Shown: in pieces, positions 9,429 through 18,316 of the stretch
Numbering within the stretch: the first letter of the stretch is position 1
How the letters are laid out: the number at the start of each line of letters is the position of its first letter
Position numbers and translations under genes: made by a program
Assembly (NCBI GenBank): GCA_913056215.1
Contig: CAJXMN010000010.1
Location: forward strand, 1-48,709
Source: an uncultured Flavobacteriales bacterium
GTDB lineage: Bacteria; Bacteroidota; Bacteroidia; Flavobacteriales_D; Crocinitomicaceae
Direction of reading: 5' to 3'
DNA: 48,709 bases
Notes under the pieces: model-generated
Databases searched by the model: none
What the model saw: only the letters and a program-made list of their open reading frames with translations
Told to the model about the DNA's origin: nothing

Positions 9429-10370
9429 CTATTCTTCCGCTGTGCGAATAAAACGCTCAAGTTGCTGGTTAAACAGATCTGGTCGCTCGAACGGCAATGC
9501 GTGACCCGCTCCTTCAATAATTTCAATCCGGGCGGATAATAATTCGGCGAGTTCATGCGCTTGATGCACATCAAATATAACGTCTTCTTTTCCCCAAAGG
9601 ATGAGGGTTTCTACAGCAATCGGACCACCAAGCGCTTGCCGGTTCGAAGGGAGTTCACGCAGCAATTCCCGCTGCTCTTTAGGGTTTCGACTAAAGTAAT
9701 GCCCCAATGTTTGCGCACGAATACCATCCGTTAGTAACGGTGGCTGCTCAAATGAAAAGTCCATGAGTCGCTTAACGCCTTTTGCAGATTCGGGAACAAA
9801 AGCTTCTTGTATGCTATCCACGCCTACTTGCTCACAGAAGTTGTCGATATCTTTTGTCGACACAATGGGTCCAGGTGAATCCACCAACGTCAGAGAGCTC
9901 AATTGATCGGGGTAGCGATGTGCTATACCTAAACTGATAAAACCACCGTAGGATATACCAACCAGATGTACCTTCTCTAAAGCTAAATGTTGGAGAAGCT
10001 CATTGATGCCTTCAATTTGAGCATTGAGTGTCGGTTGTTCAGAAGATTGGCTTTGTCCAAACCACAAAATATCGGGTATAACAACGCGGTAGTCTTCCAG
10101 GAAAGCTTCGGCCTGTTCCCACCACGAAATCTTGCCATCACCGCCAAAACCGTGAACAAACACAACGACAGGGGCTCCTTCTTTCTGGTTATCCCAATAA
10201 TTGATACTAAACCGATCGTTATTCATGGTTTTTTGAACGAATCCTGCATTGGTATATTGATTGCTCAGACGCTCGTCGTAGCGATCTACAATATTTTTAC
10301 ATCCCGAACCGACAAATAAAACCAGCACCAATATTAGTCCTTTATACACCGTCTTAATCTCAATGTTCAT
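9429..10370 (-). CDS. Alpha/beta-hydrolase lipoprotein
   Basis: This 313-residue protein has a lipoprotein signal (hydrophobic stretch ending VGSGC, lipidated Cys near residue 24) and then an alpha/beta-hydrolase fold. Visible elements are the oxyanion-hole strand VFVHGFGG, the nucleophile elbow GISYGG (catalytic Ser), the acid in WGKEDVIFD, and the catalytic His in GAGHALPFE. It is thus a membrane-anchored periplasmic or outer-membrane esterase/lipase-like enzyme with unknown substrate. Its start overlaps the end of the upstream GLPGLI-like gene by 11 bases, which indicates translational coupling within a three-gene unit that also holds the 11035-11706 gene. Confidence 0.85.
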   Translation of the reverse strand: MNIEIKTVYKGLILVLVLFVGSGCKNIVDRYDERLSNQYTNAGFVQKTMNNDRFSINYWDNQKEGAPVVVFVHGFGGDGKISWWEQAEAFLEDYRVVIPDILWFGQSQSSEQPTLNAQIEGINELLQHLALEKVHLVGISYGGFISLGIAHRYPDQLSSLTLVDSPGPIVSTKDIDNFCEQVGVDSIQEAFVPESAKGVKRLMDFSFEQPPLLTDGIRAQTLGHYFSRNPKEQRELLRELPSNRQALGGPIAVETLILWGKEDVIFDVHQAHELAELLSARIEIIEGAGHALPFERPDLFNQQLERFIRTAEE

Positions 10371-11031
10371 GAGTGAAAGGGTTGATTTTTAACGATTTTT
10401 GCAATTCAAATCCTTCGGGGATCACCATTTTGAAGAGGTTTTTAGCATCATCGACATCTCCATCTATGTGCTCAGCTAGAAAATGTAATTGCATTTTTCC
10501 CTTATGGGTAATGATTTCTAAAGGTGCGCCTGGAATTGATTCAAAAAGGTAGTCGCCCTTTCGCACTAATGGCTGGATGGTCGGCGTATACCAAATGATC
10601 GTCTCGGTACTATTCGCGTTAGTCACAATAGCTTTTTTACAGGGTCGCTTGAGCACTTTTTTCTCGCCATCAACGAGCTCTACATTTCTTTTGGCCAATG
10701 CCAGCCGTTGTTCTGAGGGTAAATCATCCGCTGTAAAAAAAACAGCTTTCTGTTTCACACCATTATCCATAAGAACGAGCGTAGAGTCATTCCCTTTCCG
10801 ATTGATCGTGGAACGAGAGAAATAGCCGCCCCATTCCAAGGTAGAGCGCAATCCTGTCCTATCGAAGGATAACGATAACTGCCCTTTATCAAACTGTTCC
10901 ACCTCGCTATACATTTCCGGGTAATCCGAAGCGGCAGCAATGGAGTAGACTATGACGCCGCGCTTCTGCTGAGCACCACAAAAAAAAGCTGTAGCGCAAA
11001 CTACAGCTGATATTATAATATGCTTATTCAT
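10360..11031 (-). CDS. GLPGLI-like exported protein, copy 2 of a tandem pair
   Basis: This 223-residue exported protein has a signal peptide ending near CGAQ. It shows the IPGAPLE motif, close to the GLPGLI motif of a Bacteroidota family of unknown function, and ends with a VIPEGF stretch. It is the same length as the gene directly upstream (11035-11706) and shares its layout: an N-terminal beta-strand IxYSI, a central CKKAIV, then WYTP, IPGxPLE, and VPEG(F/Y). The two are tandem paralogues three bases apart. The overlap with the hydrolase gene suggests coordinated production. Its molecular role is unknown. Confidence 0.75.
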   Translation of the reverse strand: MNKHIIISAVVCATAFFCGAQQKRGVIVYSIAAASDYPEMYSEVEQFDKGQLSLSFDRTGLRSTLEWGGYFSRSTINRKGNDSTLVLMDNGVKQKAVFFTADDLPSEQRLALAKRNVELVDGEKKVLKRPCKKAIVTNANSTETIIWYTPTIQPLVRKGDYLFESIPGAPLEIITHKGKMQLHFLAEHIDGDVDDAKNLFKMVIPEGFELQKSLKINPFTHEH

Positions 11032-11034
11032 GTT

Positions 11035-11706
11035 TTACTGGCCCTCTCCTTGTCCTTGACTTTGTGCCTTAGCCTTCTCCTGCATTTCCTCTAACGTTTC
11101 TTCAGTGTATCCTTCTGGAACTGTAAGGTTAAAGACTTCTTCTGGATTTTCTACGTGATCCAAATAGTCCTTAGCTATAAACTTCATGCTCACTTGAGGA
11201 CTCGTTACACTAAATTCCAGGGGCATTCCAGGTATCTTCTTATTCATGTACTTCGTGCTGTTGCTTGGCTGTTCAATTTCTTCTGTATACCAGTATACCA
11301 TTTCAGATTCGTTTTCGCCATACATGATCGCTTTCTTACAAACAAAACCCATGATTTCCTTGGTGTCATTCAACAATTCAATATCTGGCTCTTCTTGATC
11401 TTCCTCGCGATCCTCATTGTCAAAAGTAATGGCTTTTTTACCCATAACCCCAGAAGTAAGGATAAGGCCGCGATTTTCGTCGTTATCAATTATTGTCGTT
11501 GTTTTCATGAGACCATCACCCATATTCATGACTTGGCAAAACTTCTTTCCTTCCATGAACATTTCCATTGTGCTCCCTTTCATCATAGCCACCTGAGATT
11601 GCATCTCTGGATCTTCAGCATCCATCTCTACGTCATACTTAATCGTAGCCTGAGCGGATAAATTCATTGCAACAATTAGTGCTGCTACTAGTGTTAAAAT
11701 TCTCAT
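11035..11706 (-). CDS. GLPGLI/DUF4412-like exported protein, copy 1 of a tandem pair
   Basis: This 223-residue protein starts with a signal peptide (MRILTLVAALIVAMNLSAQ). The mature part is Met- and acid-rich (YDVEMDAEDPEMQ), carries CKKAIMYGENE, WYTEEI and IPGMPLEF, and ends in a Gln/Gly-rich tail (QSQGQGEGQ). The motifs match copy 2 downstream, so this is the leading gene of a duplicated pair. Proteins of this kind are predicted to be periplasmic beta-sandwich proteins that may bind a small ligand or metal; the many Met residues would fit a metal role, but this is speculation. A -7 box lies 30 bases upstream. Confidence 0.75.
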   Translation of the reverse strand: MRILTLVAALIVAMNLSAQATIKYDVEMDAEDPEMQSQVAMMKGSTMEMFMEGKKFCQVMNMGDGLMKTTTIIDNDENRGLILTSGVMGKKAITFDNEDREEDQEEPDIELLNDTKEIMGFVCKKAIMYGENESEMVYWYTEEIEQPSNSTKYMNKKIPGMPLEFSVTSPQVSMKFIAKDYLDHVENPEEVFNLTVPEGYTEETLEEMQEKAKAQSQGQGEGQ

Positions 11707-11736
11707 TGTTTTTCAGTTTTAATTTAATTCTCTATT

Positions 11737-11744
11737 CAAATTTA
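11737..11744 (-). promoter_or_regulatory. -7 box TAAATTTG for the GLPGLI pair/hydrolase unit
   Basis: On the minus strand TAAATTTG fits TAnnTTTG exactly, 30 bases upstream of the ATG at 11706. A candidate -33 TTG lies about 22 bases further upstream. Confidence 0.5.
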
Positions 11745-11834
11745 CAAAATTGATGCCGAAAATCGTCAAACTAATCAATAACACTGCTTTAAATCCTTGT
11801 GAACGGTGATAATTGATGTTATTGACAGAAAACA

Positions 11835-13184
11835 TTATTCAAAAAATGCACGATACACATCATTTCCATTGGCGTATAAAAACAGCGCCATTAGTAAAAT
11901 AAACCCAATAACTTGAGCATATTCCAACACTTTTTGTGGCGCCTCTTTTCCCGTAATCATTTCATATAATAAAAACACAATATGTCCTCCATCAAGTGCG
12001 GGAATCGGTAAAATGTTCATTATTGCTAGTATGAGTGAAATAAATGCCGTGTTCGCCCAAAACACTTTCCAGTCCCACGCAGCGGGAAAAAGGCTGCCAA
12101 TTGCACCAAAACCGCCCACACTCTGCGCACCTTTCTCCGTAAAGATCAACGGCAGTTGTGCGGCGTAGTCGTGCATAGTCCAGCGCGCTTTTTCAAATCC
12201 TCTGGAGATCGACTCTCCAAAGGTATAGTCGCGATGCGTACTCTTGAGCCAATTGGGACGCTTTCTTACAAACCCAAAAGTATAGAGGTTGGCATCGCTA
12301 TTCCACGTACCGTATATAGGCAATGTATCTGGCTGACCGTCACGATACAGTGCAATATTGAATAATACCGAATCGCTTTCCTGCTTTTCACCCAATGCGT
12401 TTTGAAATAAGTGAAAATAAGGTGTTTCTTTACCATTCACCCCGACAATGCTGTCCCCTTTTTTCAAATCACTCCGTGCCGCAGGATTTCCCGCAATGAT
12501 AGAATCTACCACTGTTGGGACTCGGGGTCCAACCGCCATAATTGCACCAGACTCCCACATTTGATCATCGATATCTTCAGCGAGTTTCAGCTGACGTGTA
12601 GTTCCATCCGGCTTTCTCACCGTCAAATGACGTGCTCCTCGCAAGAAAATCTGAATATTTATCTGTCTGACGTTCTCAACGGGCTCTCCCTCTACGGCTG
12701 TAATGATGTCACCATCCTCTAAATCTACACCGAGTTCTTGAAATGTTGGATCTACAGCTATTCCATACTTCAGTGTATCGTTTTCAATAACGTTATCACC
12801 CCAGGCTGCTACGACCAAAATGTAAATGAAAAATCCTAAAATCACATTAACGGTAACACCACCAACCATTACAATCAACCGCTGCCAGGCCGGTTTTGAC
12901 CGAAATTCATCCTCTTTTGGCGGGGCTTTCATTTGGTCCTTATCCATGGATTCATCGACCATGCCAGCAATTTTCACATATCCGCCCAGTGGCAACCATC
13001 CAATTCCCCATTCGGTATCACCAATCTTTTTCTTGAGCAAGGAAAACCAAGGATCAAAAAAGAGGTAAAATTTCTCAACGCGAATTTTAAATGCCCGTGC
13101 TGCAATATAATGTCCAAACTCATGTAGCGTAATGAGTATCGCTAGGGATAAAATGAGTTGTGCTGCTTTGATCCAAAAATCCAT
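11835..13184 (-). CDS. rseP: RseP-type site-2 zinc metalloprotease
   Basis: RseP cleaves membrane-spanning anti-sigma factors and leftover signal peptides inside the inner membrane. The 449-residue sequence shows the zinc motif HEFGH (TLHEFGHYIAARAF) in the first membrane helix, one or two PDZ-like regions in the middle (around 120-310, GVDLEDGDIITAVEGEPV and DLKKGDSIVGVNG), and the third motif NILPIPALDGGH near the C-terminus, followed by a last membrane segment. The length is typical. It is monocistronic as far as can be seen, with 128 bases to the next minus-strand unit. A near-consensus -7 box (CATATTTG, 13204-13211) lies upstream. Confidence 0.95.
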   Translation of the reverse strand: MDFWIKAAQLILSLAILITLHEFGHYIAARAFKIRVEKFYLFFDPWFSLLKKKIGDTEWGIGWLPLGGYVKIAGMVDESMDKDQMKAPPKEDEFRSKPAWQRLIVMVGGVTVNVILGFFIYILVVAAWGDNVIENDTLKYGIAVDPTFQELGVDLEDGDIITAVEGEPVENVRQINIQIFLRGARHLTVRKPDGTTRQLKLAEDIDDQMWESGAIMAVGPRVPTVVDSIIAGNPAARSDLKKGDSIVGVNGKETPYFHLFQNALGEKQESDSVLFNIALYRDGQPDTLPIYGTWNSDANLYTFGFVRKRPNWLKSTHRDYTFGESISRGFEKARWTMHDYAAQLPLIFTEKGAQSVGGFGAIGSLFPAAWDWKVFWANTAFISLILAIMNILPIPALDGGHIVFLLYEMITGKEAPQKVLEYAQVIGFILLMALFLYANGNDVYRAFFE

Positions 13185-13451
13185 AATTTATCTGATTGAA
13201 TTGCAAATATGGGAATTATACCGCCAAAAAAGCCCCTTTTTTGAGTTGCTGTTTCTAAATAATTGTAAATTTTAGACTCTACACTCTTCCCGAATGAATA
13301 AAATTCTCACAAACACAAAAATGAGGACGCCATGCTTTGTATTACCAAATCGCAGTTCGATTGAACAGGCGTAACCAATTTACTGAATTCTTGGTGGTTA
13401 CTTTAATATCCATAGATTATTGTTAAGTTTATACTCGCTAAAACTTATTTT

Positions 13452-15656
13452 GTGAAAAACCTTCTTTTTATTATCGGTTTGCTTTGTACTTTGGTCGCGA
13501 GGTCTCAAGATTACGGCGCCGACCAATCACTAATGGACTCGTTGAACCGCATTGTAGCAGATGAAGATCAGCCGGACACCTCTGTCCTTGAGTCTTATAA
13601 AGAAATAATAGAAATCCTCTATTATTATAACCCTGATACGTTGCTGCCCCTTTCAAAAAGAGTTCTAACCTTAGTCAATAATAAGGAAGAATCGACGCTC
13701 TCCGATCGCGAACAACTCATCTTTAGCAAAAATCGCGGCAATGCACTTAACAATCTGGGTGTTTATTACAGTGACCGCGGCAACATTGAAGAATCATTGA
13801 CTTATTACTTCAAGAGTTTAGCTATTTACGATTCCATTCAGGACGACGAAGGAAAGGGAACCGCTCTCAACAACATCGCTTTAGCCTTTGAAGATCAAGG
13901 AGATGTTACGCGGGCACTGGAATACTACGATCGCAGCCTTAAATATCGGGAAAAAGTGGGTGATCTGAGAGGGAAAGCTATTACGCTATATAACATCGCT
14001 TACATTTATAATCGCGAACATGACAATAAGAAATCCATCGAGTATTTCAAACGCAGTCTGGCTTTAGAGCGACAATTAAAGAGTCAAATCGGTGTCGCCT
14101 ATTGCCTGAATAGTATTGGAGAGGTACATATTAAGGAGTCGATGCTCACCCTAGGCAAGAAGTATATCGATAGTGCCATGACAATAAGAAAAAAACTGGA
14201 TGATGAATTGGGACAGGCTCAGTGCTATGAAAACTACGCAGATATTCACAAAATGTATAAGGATTATGAGCTCGCACTGATTAATTTAAAAAAAGCCGTT
14301 TCCATACGCGAGAAGAACGGGGAAAAAAGAGACCTTTGTTTTACATTATTCAATCTGGGAGATCTCTACAAAAACATGGGTAAGCTTGATAAAGCCATGA
14401 CGTTTGCAAAACGCAGTCAGGGTATAGCTCAAGAAATTCAATATCCTTCCAGTTTACGCAACGCTGCTCTTTTACTGAGTGAAATTTACGAAAAACGCGG
14501 CATCTACGATCAAGCGCTCGACTATTTCAAACGCTCTGCAAGACTCAATGATAGCCTGCACAACGCTAAAACGAAAAAAGCAGCGATTCAACGCGAAGTA
14601 CAATACAAATACGAACGTAAAATTGCAGAAGACAGTATACGCTATTATAATAAAGCAATCATTAATGAAGCCCTTATTGACAAACAGAAGGCTGAGTTGC
14701 GCGCCAAACGCAATGAACAATATGTGCTTTTTGGGGGACTTTCGATTACCATTGCTTTTGGTCTGTTTGCTTTCAATCGTTTTCGCGTTTCGCAAAAACA
14801 GAAAAATATTATTGAGGTACAACGTGCAACGGCGGATATGCAACGAGATGTTGTTGAAAGAAAAAACACAGAAATTACAGACAGTATCAACTATGCGAAG
14901 CGGATCCAAGAAGCAATTCTTCCTCCTAAGGAGACCCTTACTGAAAATTTAGTCGACGGTTTTGTTCTTTTTCGACCAAAAGATGTCGTAAGTGGTGATT
15001 TTTATTGGCTCGAACGCGCCAATGGTTATATCTTTTTTGCTGCGGCAGATTGTACCGGCCACGGCGTTCCTGGAGCCATGGTAAGCGTGGTTTGTTCCAA
15101 CGCACTTTCAAAATGTGTGCTTGAAGCGGGGATTACAGATACAGGAAAAATCTTGGACAACACCCGCGAAATGATTATTGAACAATTGAATAAAAGTGGC
15201 GAGGTCGTAAATGACGGTATGGATATTTCGTTGGTAGCTATTCAAGAATCTGATCGTCTATCTGATACTGCAGAAATACAATGGTCCGGAGCAAACAACG
15301 CGCTCTGGATTATCCGTGAAAAAACAGGGCATTTGGAAACGATCAAGCCCGATAAACAACCCGTAGGTGGGCACAGCCACGCCACTTCTTTTACCACTCG
15401 CAAGATCAACATCGAACGCGGTGATCAGATTTACTTATTTACAGATGGATATGCTGATCAATTTGGCGGAGAACACCTTACTCATATTCCTGAGGGCGGT
15501 AAAAAATTCAAAAGCAAACGGTTTAAAGAATACCTGATTAGCATTAAAAACAAGGAAATGAATACACAGCATGAATTGTTGAGCCAAGCATTTGACGAGT
15601 GGAAAGGGAAGCTTGAGCAAATTGATGATGTCTGTGTAATCGGTGTTCGGTTTTAA
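13452..15656 (+). CDS. Membrane TPR protein with C-terminal SpoIIE/PP2C phosphatase domain
   Basis: This 734-residue signalling protein starts with GTG and has a signal peptide (residues 1-18, ending VARSQ). A large tetratricopeptide-repeat region follows (about 85-390; repeats such as ALNNLGVYYSDRGNIEESL). Then come a transmembrane helix (about 424-444), a coiled coil, and a SpoIIE-type PP2C phosphatase (about 476-734) with DSINYAKRIQEAILP, VSGDFYW and AAADCTGHGVPGAMVS. The TPRs should be periplasmic and the phosphatase cytoplasmic, so the protein probably turns an outside signal into dephosphorylation of an anti-anti-sigma-like partner. No partner kinase is nearby. No in-frame ATG fits the signal peptide better, so GTG is accepted. 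No convincing terminator for it on the plus strand was seen. Confidence 0.88.
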   Translation: MKNLLFIIGLLCTLVARSQDYGADQSLMDSLNRIVADEDQPDTSVLESYKEIIEILYYYNPDTLLPLSKRVLTLVNNKEESTLSDREQLIFSKNRGNALNNLGVYYSDRGNIEESLTYYFKSLAIYDSIQDDEGKGTALNNIALAFEDQGDVTRALEYYDRSLKYREKVGDLRGKAITLYNIAYIYNREHDNKKSIEYFKRSLALERQLKSQIGVAYCLNSIGEVHIKESMLTLGKKYIDSAMTIRKKLDDELGQAQCYENYADIHKMYKDYELALINLKKAVSIREKNGEKRDLCFTLFNLGDLYKNMGKLDKAMTFAKRSQGIAQEIQYPSSLRNAALLLSEIYEKRGIYDQALDYFKRSARLNDSLHNAKTKKAAIQREVQYKYERKIAEDSIRYYNKAIINEALIDKQKAELRAKRNEQYVLFGGLSITIAFGLFAFNRFRVSQKQKNIIEVQRATADMQRDVVERKNTEITDSINYAKRIQEAILPPKETLTENLVDGFVLFRPKDVVSGDFYWLERANGYIFFAAADCTGHGVPGAMVSVVCSNALSKCVLEAGITDTGKILDNTREMIIEQLNKSGEVVNDGMDISLVAIQESDRLSDTAEIQWSGANNALWIIREKTGHLETIKPDKQPVGGHSHATSFTTRKINIERGDQIYLFTDGYADQFGGEHLTHIPEGGKKFKSKRFKEYLISIKNKEMNTQHELLSQAFDEWKGKLEQIDDVCVIGVRF

Positions 15657-15700
15657 TCATTGCGACATTCATTTCAAAAGGTAATGATCATAAACAAAAA

Positions 15701-15733
15701 AGAGTGAGCAGTTCAATACTCACTCTCTTCACT
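15701..15733 (-). terminator. Terminator downstream of the tRNA (minus strand)
   Basis: A perfect 8-bp inverted repeat (AGAGTGAG 15701-15708, CTCACTCT 15719-15726) has a ten-base loop. On the minus strand it is followed by TTTTTTG, so it most likely ends the tRNA transcript. It could also slow transcription coming from the phosphatase gene on the plus strand, but there is no T-run on that side. Confidence 0.6.
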
Positions 15734-15747
15734 CTGTATTCTGTTTG

Positions 15748-15821
15748 TGGTCCCACCTGGACTCGAACCAGGGGCTTTCTGATTATGAGTCAGATACTCT
15801 AACCAGCTGAGTTATAGGACC
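15748..15821 (-). tRNA. tRNA with CAT anticodon (elongator Met or Ile2)
   Basis: The minus strand folds into a complete cloverleaf of 74 bases. The acceptor stem GGTCCTA pairs with TGGGACC with discriminator A, the D arm is ACTC/GAGT, the anticodon stem is TCTGA/TCAGA with loop CTCATAA (anticodon CAT), and the T arm is CCTGG/CCAGG with loop TTCGAGT. CCA is not encoded, as is usual in Bacteroidota. The acceptor begins with a normal G1-C72 pair, so it is not the initiator. CAT serves both elongator methionine and lysidine-modified isoleucine tRNAs; I cannot decide between them by eye. Confidence 0.93.
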
Positions 15822-15861
15822 TCCACATCTACATACCTCGATGCACATAGAAAGTAGTCGG

Positions 15862-15892
15862 CAAATGTAATGATAACTAGTTTTATTTGCAA
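15862..15892 (-). promoter_or_regulatory. Promoter of the tRNA gene
   Basis: On the minus strand, TTG (15892-15890) lies 20 bases before a perfect -7 box TACATTTG (15869-15862). A start about seven bases later would give a tRNA leader of roughly 35 bases. Spacing and both boxes fit the Bacteroidota consensus. Confidence 0.55.
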
Positions 15893-15963
15893 TACTCGAG
15901 TGCAAAAATTGTCGGTCTTGAATGATTATCATATAAAATGGAGCTGTTGGAACACCGAAGTAT

Positions 15964-15995
15964 ACAAAAAAAGCCCGCAAGTCAATTGCGGGCTT
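15964..15995 (-). terminator. Rho-independent terminator after the PpiD-like gene
   Basis: A perfect 10-bp stem (15971-15980 with 15986-15995) has a five-base loop and is followed on the minus strand by seven Ts. It is 36 bases beyond the stop of the foldase gene and is the strongest terminator in the window. Confidence 0.85.
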
Positions 15996-16030
15996 CATAT
16001 TTATGCTTTTGTTTAGCGCTACTTAACCGC

Positions 16031-18229
16031 TTAACGAATACCGTACTTTCTCAGCTTACGGTTATCAATAACTTCAGCACCATTGAGCAATGCCGAACGA
16101 TAGCGCTGTTTAATTTGTGTTTCTCGCTGCGAGGCAATTTGTGTTTTTTCTGTAGAGAAATCAGATGTTTCAGGTGCTGGCTTGGTATTATCCACACGGA
16201 CAACAAACACGCCACTTTTTCCTTTCACCGGCACAGATTTCTGTCCATCGATCAATCCAGAAAATGCTGTACCAATAATTTGTGGTTCACGCCCTACTTG
16301 AACATTACTCGCGGAAAAAGTAAGTCCTTCACTTTCGATTTTTGCTCCCATTTCTCTTGCTAAAGCTTGAAGGTCTTCTTTTCCTACCATCTGGTCAATG
16401 AGGTATTGTGCTTGTTTCTCTTTACGAACCTCTGACTTCATTTGTTTTTTAACCGTCGCAAATTCAGGAATACCCGCTTCAATAATGTCAGCAACCATCG
16501 CTACAACAACTCTGTTTTTATCACGAATCGGTGCAGAACTTAATGCTCCTTCTTTGACGCCTTCGCCATACGCAAGTCTCAATAACTGACCTTCAGCCAA
16601 GTCCCCAAAACCTTGAACAACTGGTTTGTCATCCTTTAAATTAAGCGTTCGAACCGTATAGCCCTGCTTGATTGCAAAAGAATCAAACGCAGCTTGTTTT
16701 TCTTCTATTGCTTTTCCACTTAACTTTTCATCAAGTTCATAAATGTAGTTTGAGACTTTTGAATTAACATCATTCATCGTTCTTTTAGAAGGCTCTACTT
16801 GCTTCACAATATTTGCTAAAATCGGACGCTTCGTTGATTTGCGATCCAATACCTCAATAATATGAACACCATAGTTCGTATTCACCTTTCCAAGTGTTCC
16901 GATCGGCTTGTTAAACGAAAAGTCGTTAAAAGCGGGCACCATCGTACCTGCAGCGAAATCTTCATACTTCCCTCCATTCGATTTTGACCCAGGATCATCG
17001 CTAAATTGTTCAACCATTTCTTCAAAGTTGTCCTTGTTGCGAATCACTTTCATAATACTATCCGCTTGTTCTTCAGCAGCCGCAACAGCTTGTTCTCCTT
17101 TTGCATTCAACAAAATATGTCGAACGGTTGCTGTAGGTTCCTCCACAAAACGTACAACTTTTGATACTTTTAATCCATCTTTCGAAGTGTACGGACCAAA
17201 AACGTCGCCTGGTTCAGCGTTTTCAATTGCATCGGCCATTGATTTCGGATACGTTGGCCCTTGTTTTCCCGAACCTTCAGGTCGTGCTACAAAAGTTGAA
17301 TCATTGCGAAACTCTTTCTTATCGCTGAAACGCATCACAAAAGCAGAATCTTTATTGGTTTCTTTAAACTTTGGCTTTACGCGTTGAAGCAACTTTTCTG
17401 TACGCGCTGTATCTTCTGCTCCAGGAGTTACCTGTACAGCAAAGTAATCTACTTTTCTGGAAGCCTCTTGTTCGTACTTTTCTTCCGTTTTGTGATTGTC
17501 ATAGTACGTTTTTATCTCCTTTTCCGTAATTTCTCCAACTGCATCGCTTGGTACTTTACTAAAGTTTTGATATACGTAAGTCACATTCTTGACGGTCTTC
17601 TTCTCCTCGTAACTGTTTTTTCCTTCTAATGTCGTAGCATGCACACCTGCAGCGAGGAGCGTTTCATATTTCTCATTTTTGCGCGTATCGCGAATGTACT
17701 CCATAATTCCCTCGAGGCGCTGAATCTGTTGAGGATCGTTCGATTCCTCCATTTGCGTAATTGCCTGACGCAATTGGTCTGGGGCAAACTCTCCTGTCAC
17801 AGAGTCTTTAAATTGCATTGATACACTCGAAGGATCATAGCCTTTGCGACCATACAACACATTTTCCAGCTCAAATTCATCTACCACTAAACCAATTTTC
17901 TCGAATTCGCTATCCACCAACTTATTGGCAACGGTTGCCTGCCAAGCCTGGTTAGCGATTCTCTTTTCATCCTGCTCTGTAAAGTTTACAGGTTTACCAG
18001 GATTTTGCTGTTGTTTGGTTTGGTACATATTCTGACGCGCATTATTTTCCATTTCTTTCAATGCGTCTTTATTGACTTTCTCACCATTCACAGTTCCTAT
18101 TCCGTAAACATCTTCCTGAGATCCTCCTCGAAACACATCGAAATCTCCCAAAATAAATGCTAACATCGCAATCCCTATCACAGCTACCAATAGCCACGAT
18201 TTCTCTCGTATTTTTCCGATTAAAGCCAT
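16031..18229 (-). CDS. ppiD: PpiD-like membrane-anchored peptidyl-prolyl isomerase (SurA_N + PpiC)
   Basis: This 732-residue periplasmic foldase has an N-terminal membrane anchor (WLLVAVIGIAMLAFILGDF, about 11-29), a SurA_N-like chaperone domain (about 35-250), and a parvulin/PpiC domain starting ATVRHILLNAKG and ending NYGVHIIEVLDRKS (about 365-465). A second, degenerate C-terminal chaperone domain follows. PpiD sits beside the Sec translocon and helps outer-membrane proteins fold. The parvulin domain keeps the conserved FSDDPGSKSNGG and Phe-rich core, so it is probably active. It follows the CNNM/CBS gene on the same strand after 87 bases. Confidence 0.88.
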   Translation of the reverse strand: MALIGKIREKSWLLVAVIGIAMLAFILGDFDVFRGGSQEDVYGIGTVNGEKVNKDALKEMENNARQNMYQTKQQQNPGKPVNFTEQDEKRIANQAWQATVANKLVDSEFEKIGLVVDEFELENVLYGRKGYDPSSVSMQFKDSVTGEFAPDQLRQAITQMEESNDPQQIQRLEGIMEYIRDTRKNEKYETLLAAGVHATTLEGKNSYEEKKTVKNVTYVYQNFSKVPSDAVGEITEKEIKTYYDNHKTEEKYEQEASRKVDYFAVQVTPGAEDTARTEKLLQRVKPKFKETNKDSAFVMRFSDKKEFRNDSTFVARPEGSGKQGPTYPKSMADAIENAEPGDVFGPYTSKDGLKVSKVVRFVEEPTATVRHILLNAKGEQAVAAAEEQADSIMKVIRNKDNFEEMVEQFSDDPGSKSNGGKYEDFAAGTMVPAFNDFSFNKPIGTLGKVNTNYGVHIIEVLDRKSTKRPILANIVKQVEPSKRTMNDVNSKVSNYIYELDEKLSGKAIEEKQAAFDSFAIKQGYTVRTLNLKDDKPVVQGFGDLAEGQLLRLAYGEGVKEGALSSAPIRDKNRVVVAMVADIIEAGIPEFATVKKQMKSEVRKEKQAQYLIDQMVGKEDLQALAREMGAKIESEGLTFSASNVQVGREPQIIGTAFSGLIDGQKSVPVKGKSGVFVVRVDNTKPAPETSDFSTEKTQIASQRETQIKQRYRSALLNGAEVIDNRKLRKYGIR

Positions 18230-18316
18230 TTTCTTCTCATTAATTTAAGGTTGCGAATATAACATTATGTATGAAAAAAAGAAAGGAAGTCCACGGTTAA
18301 AAATCTGCTAGACATT

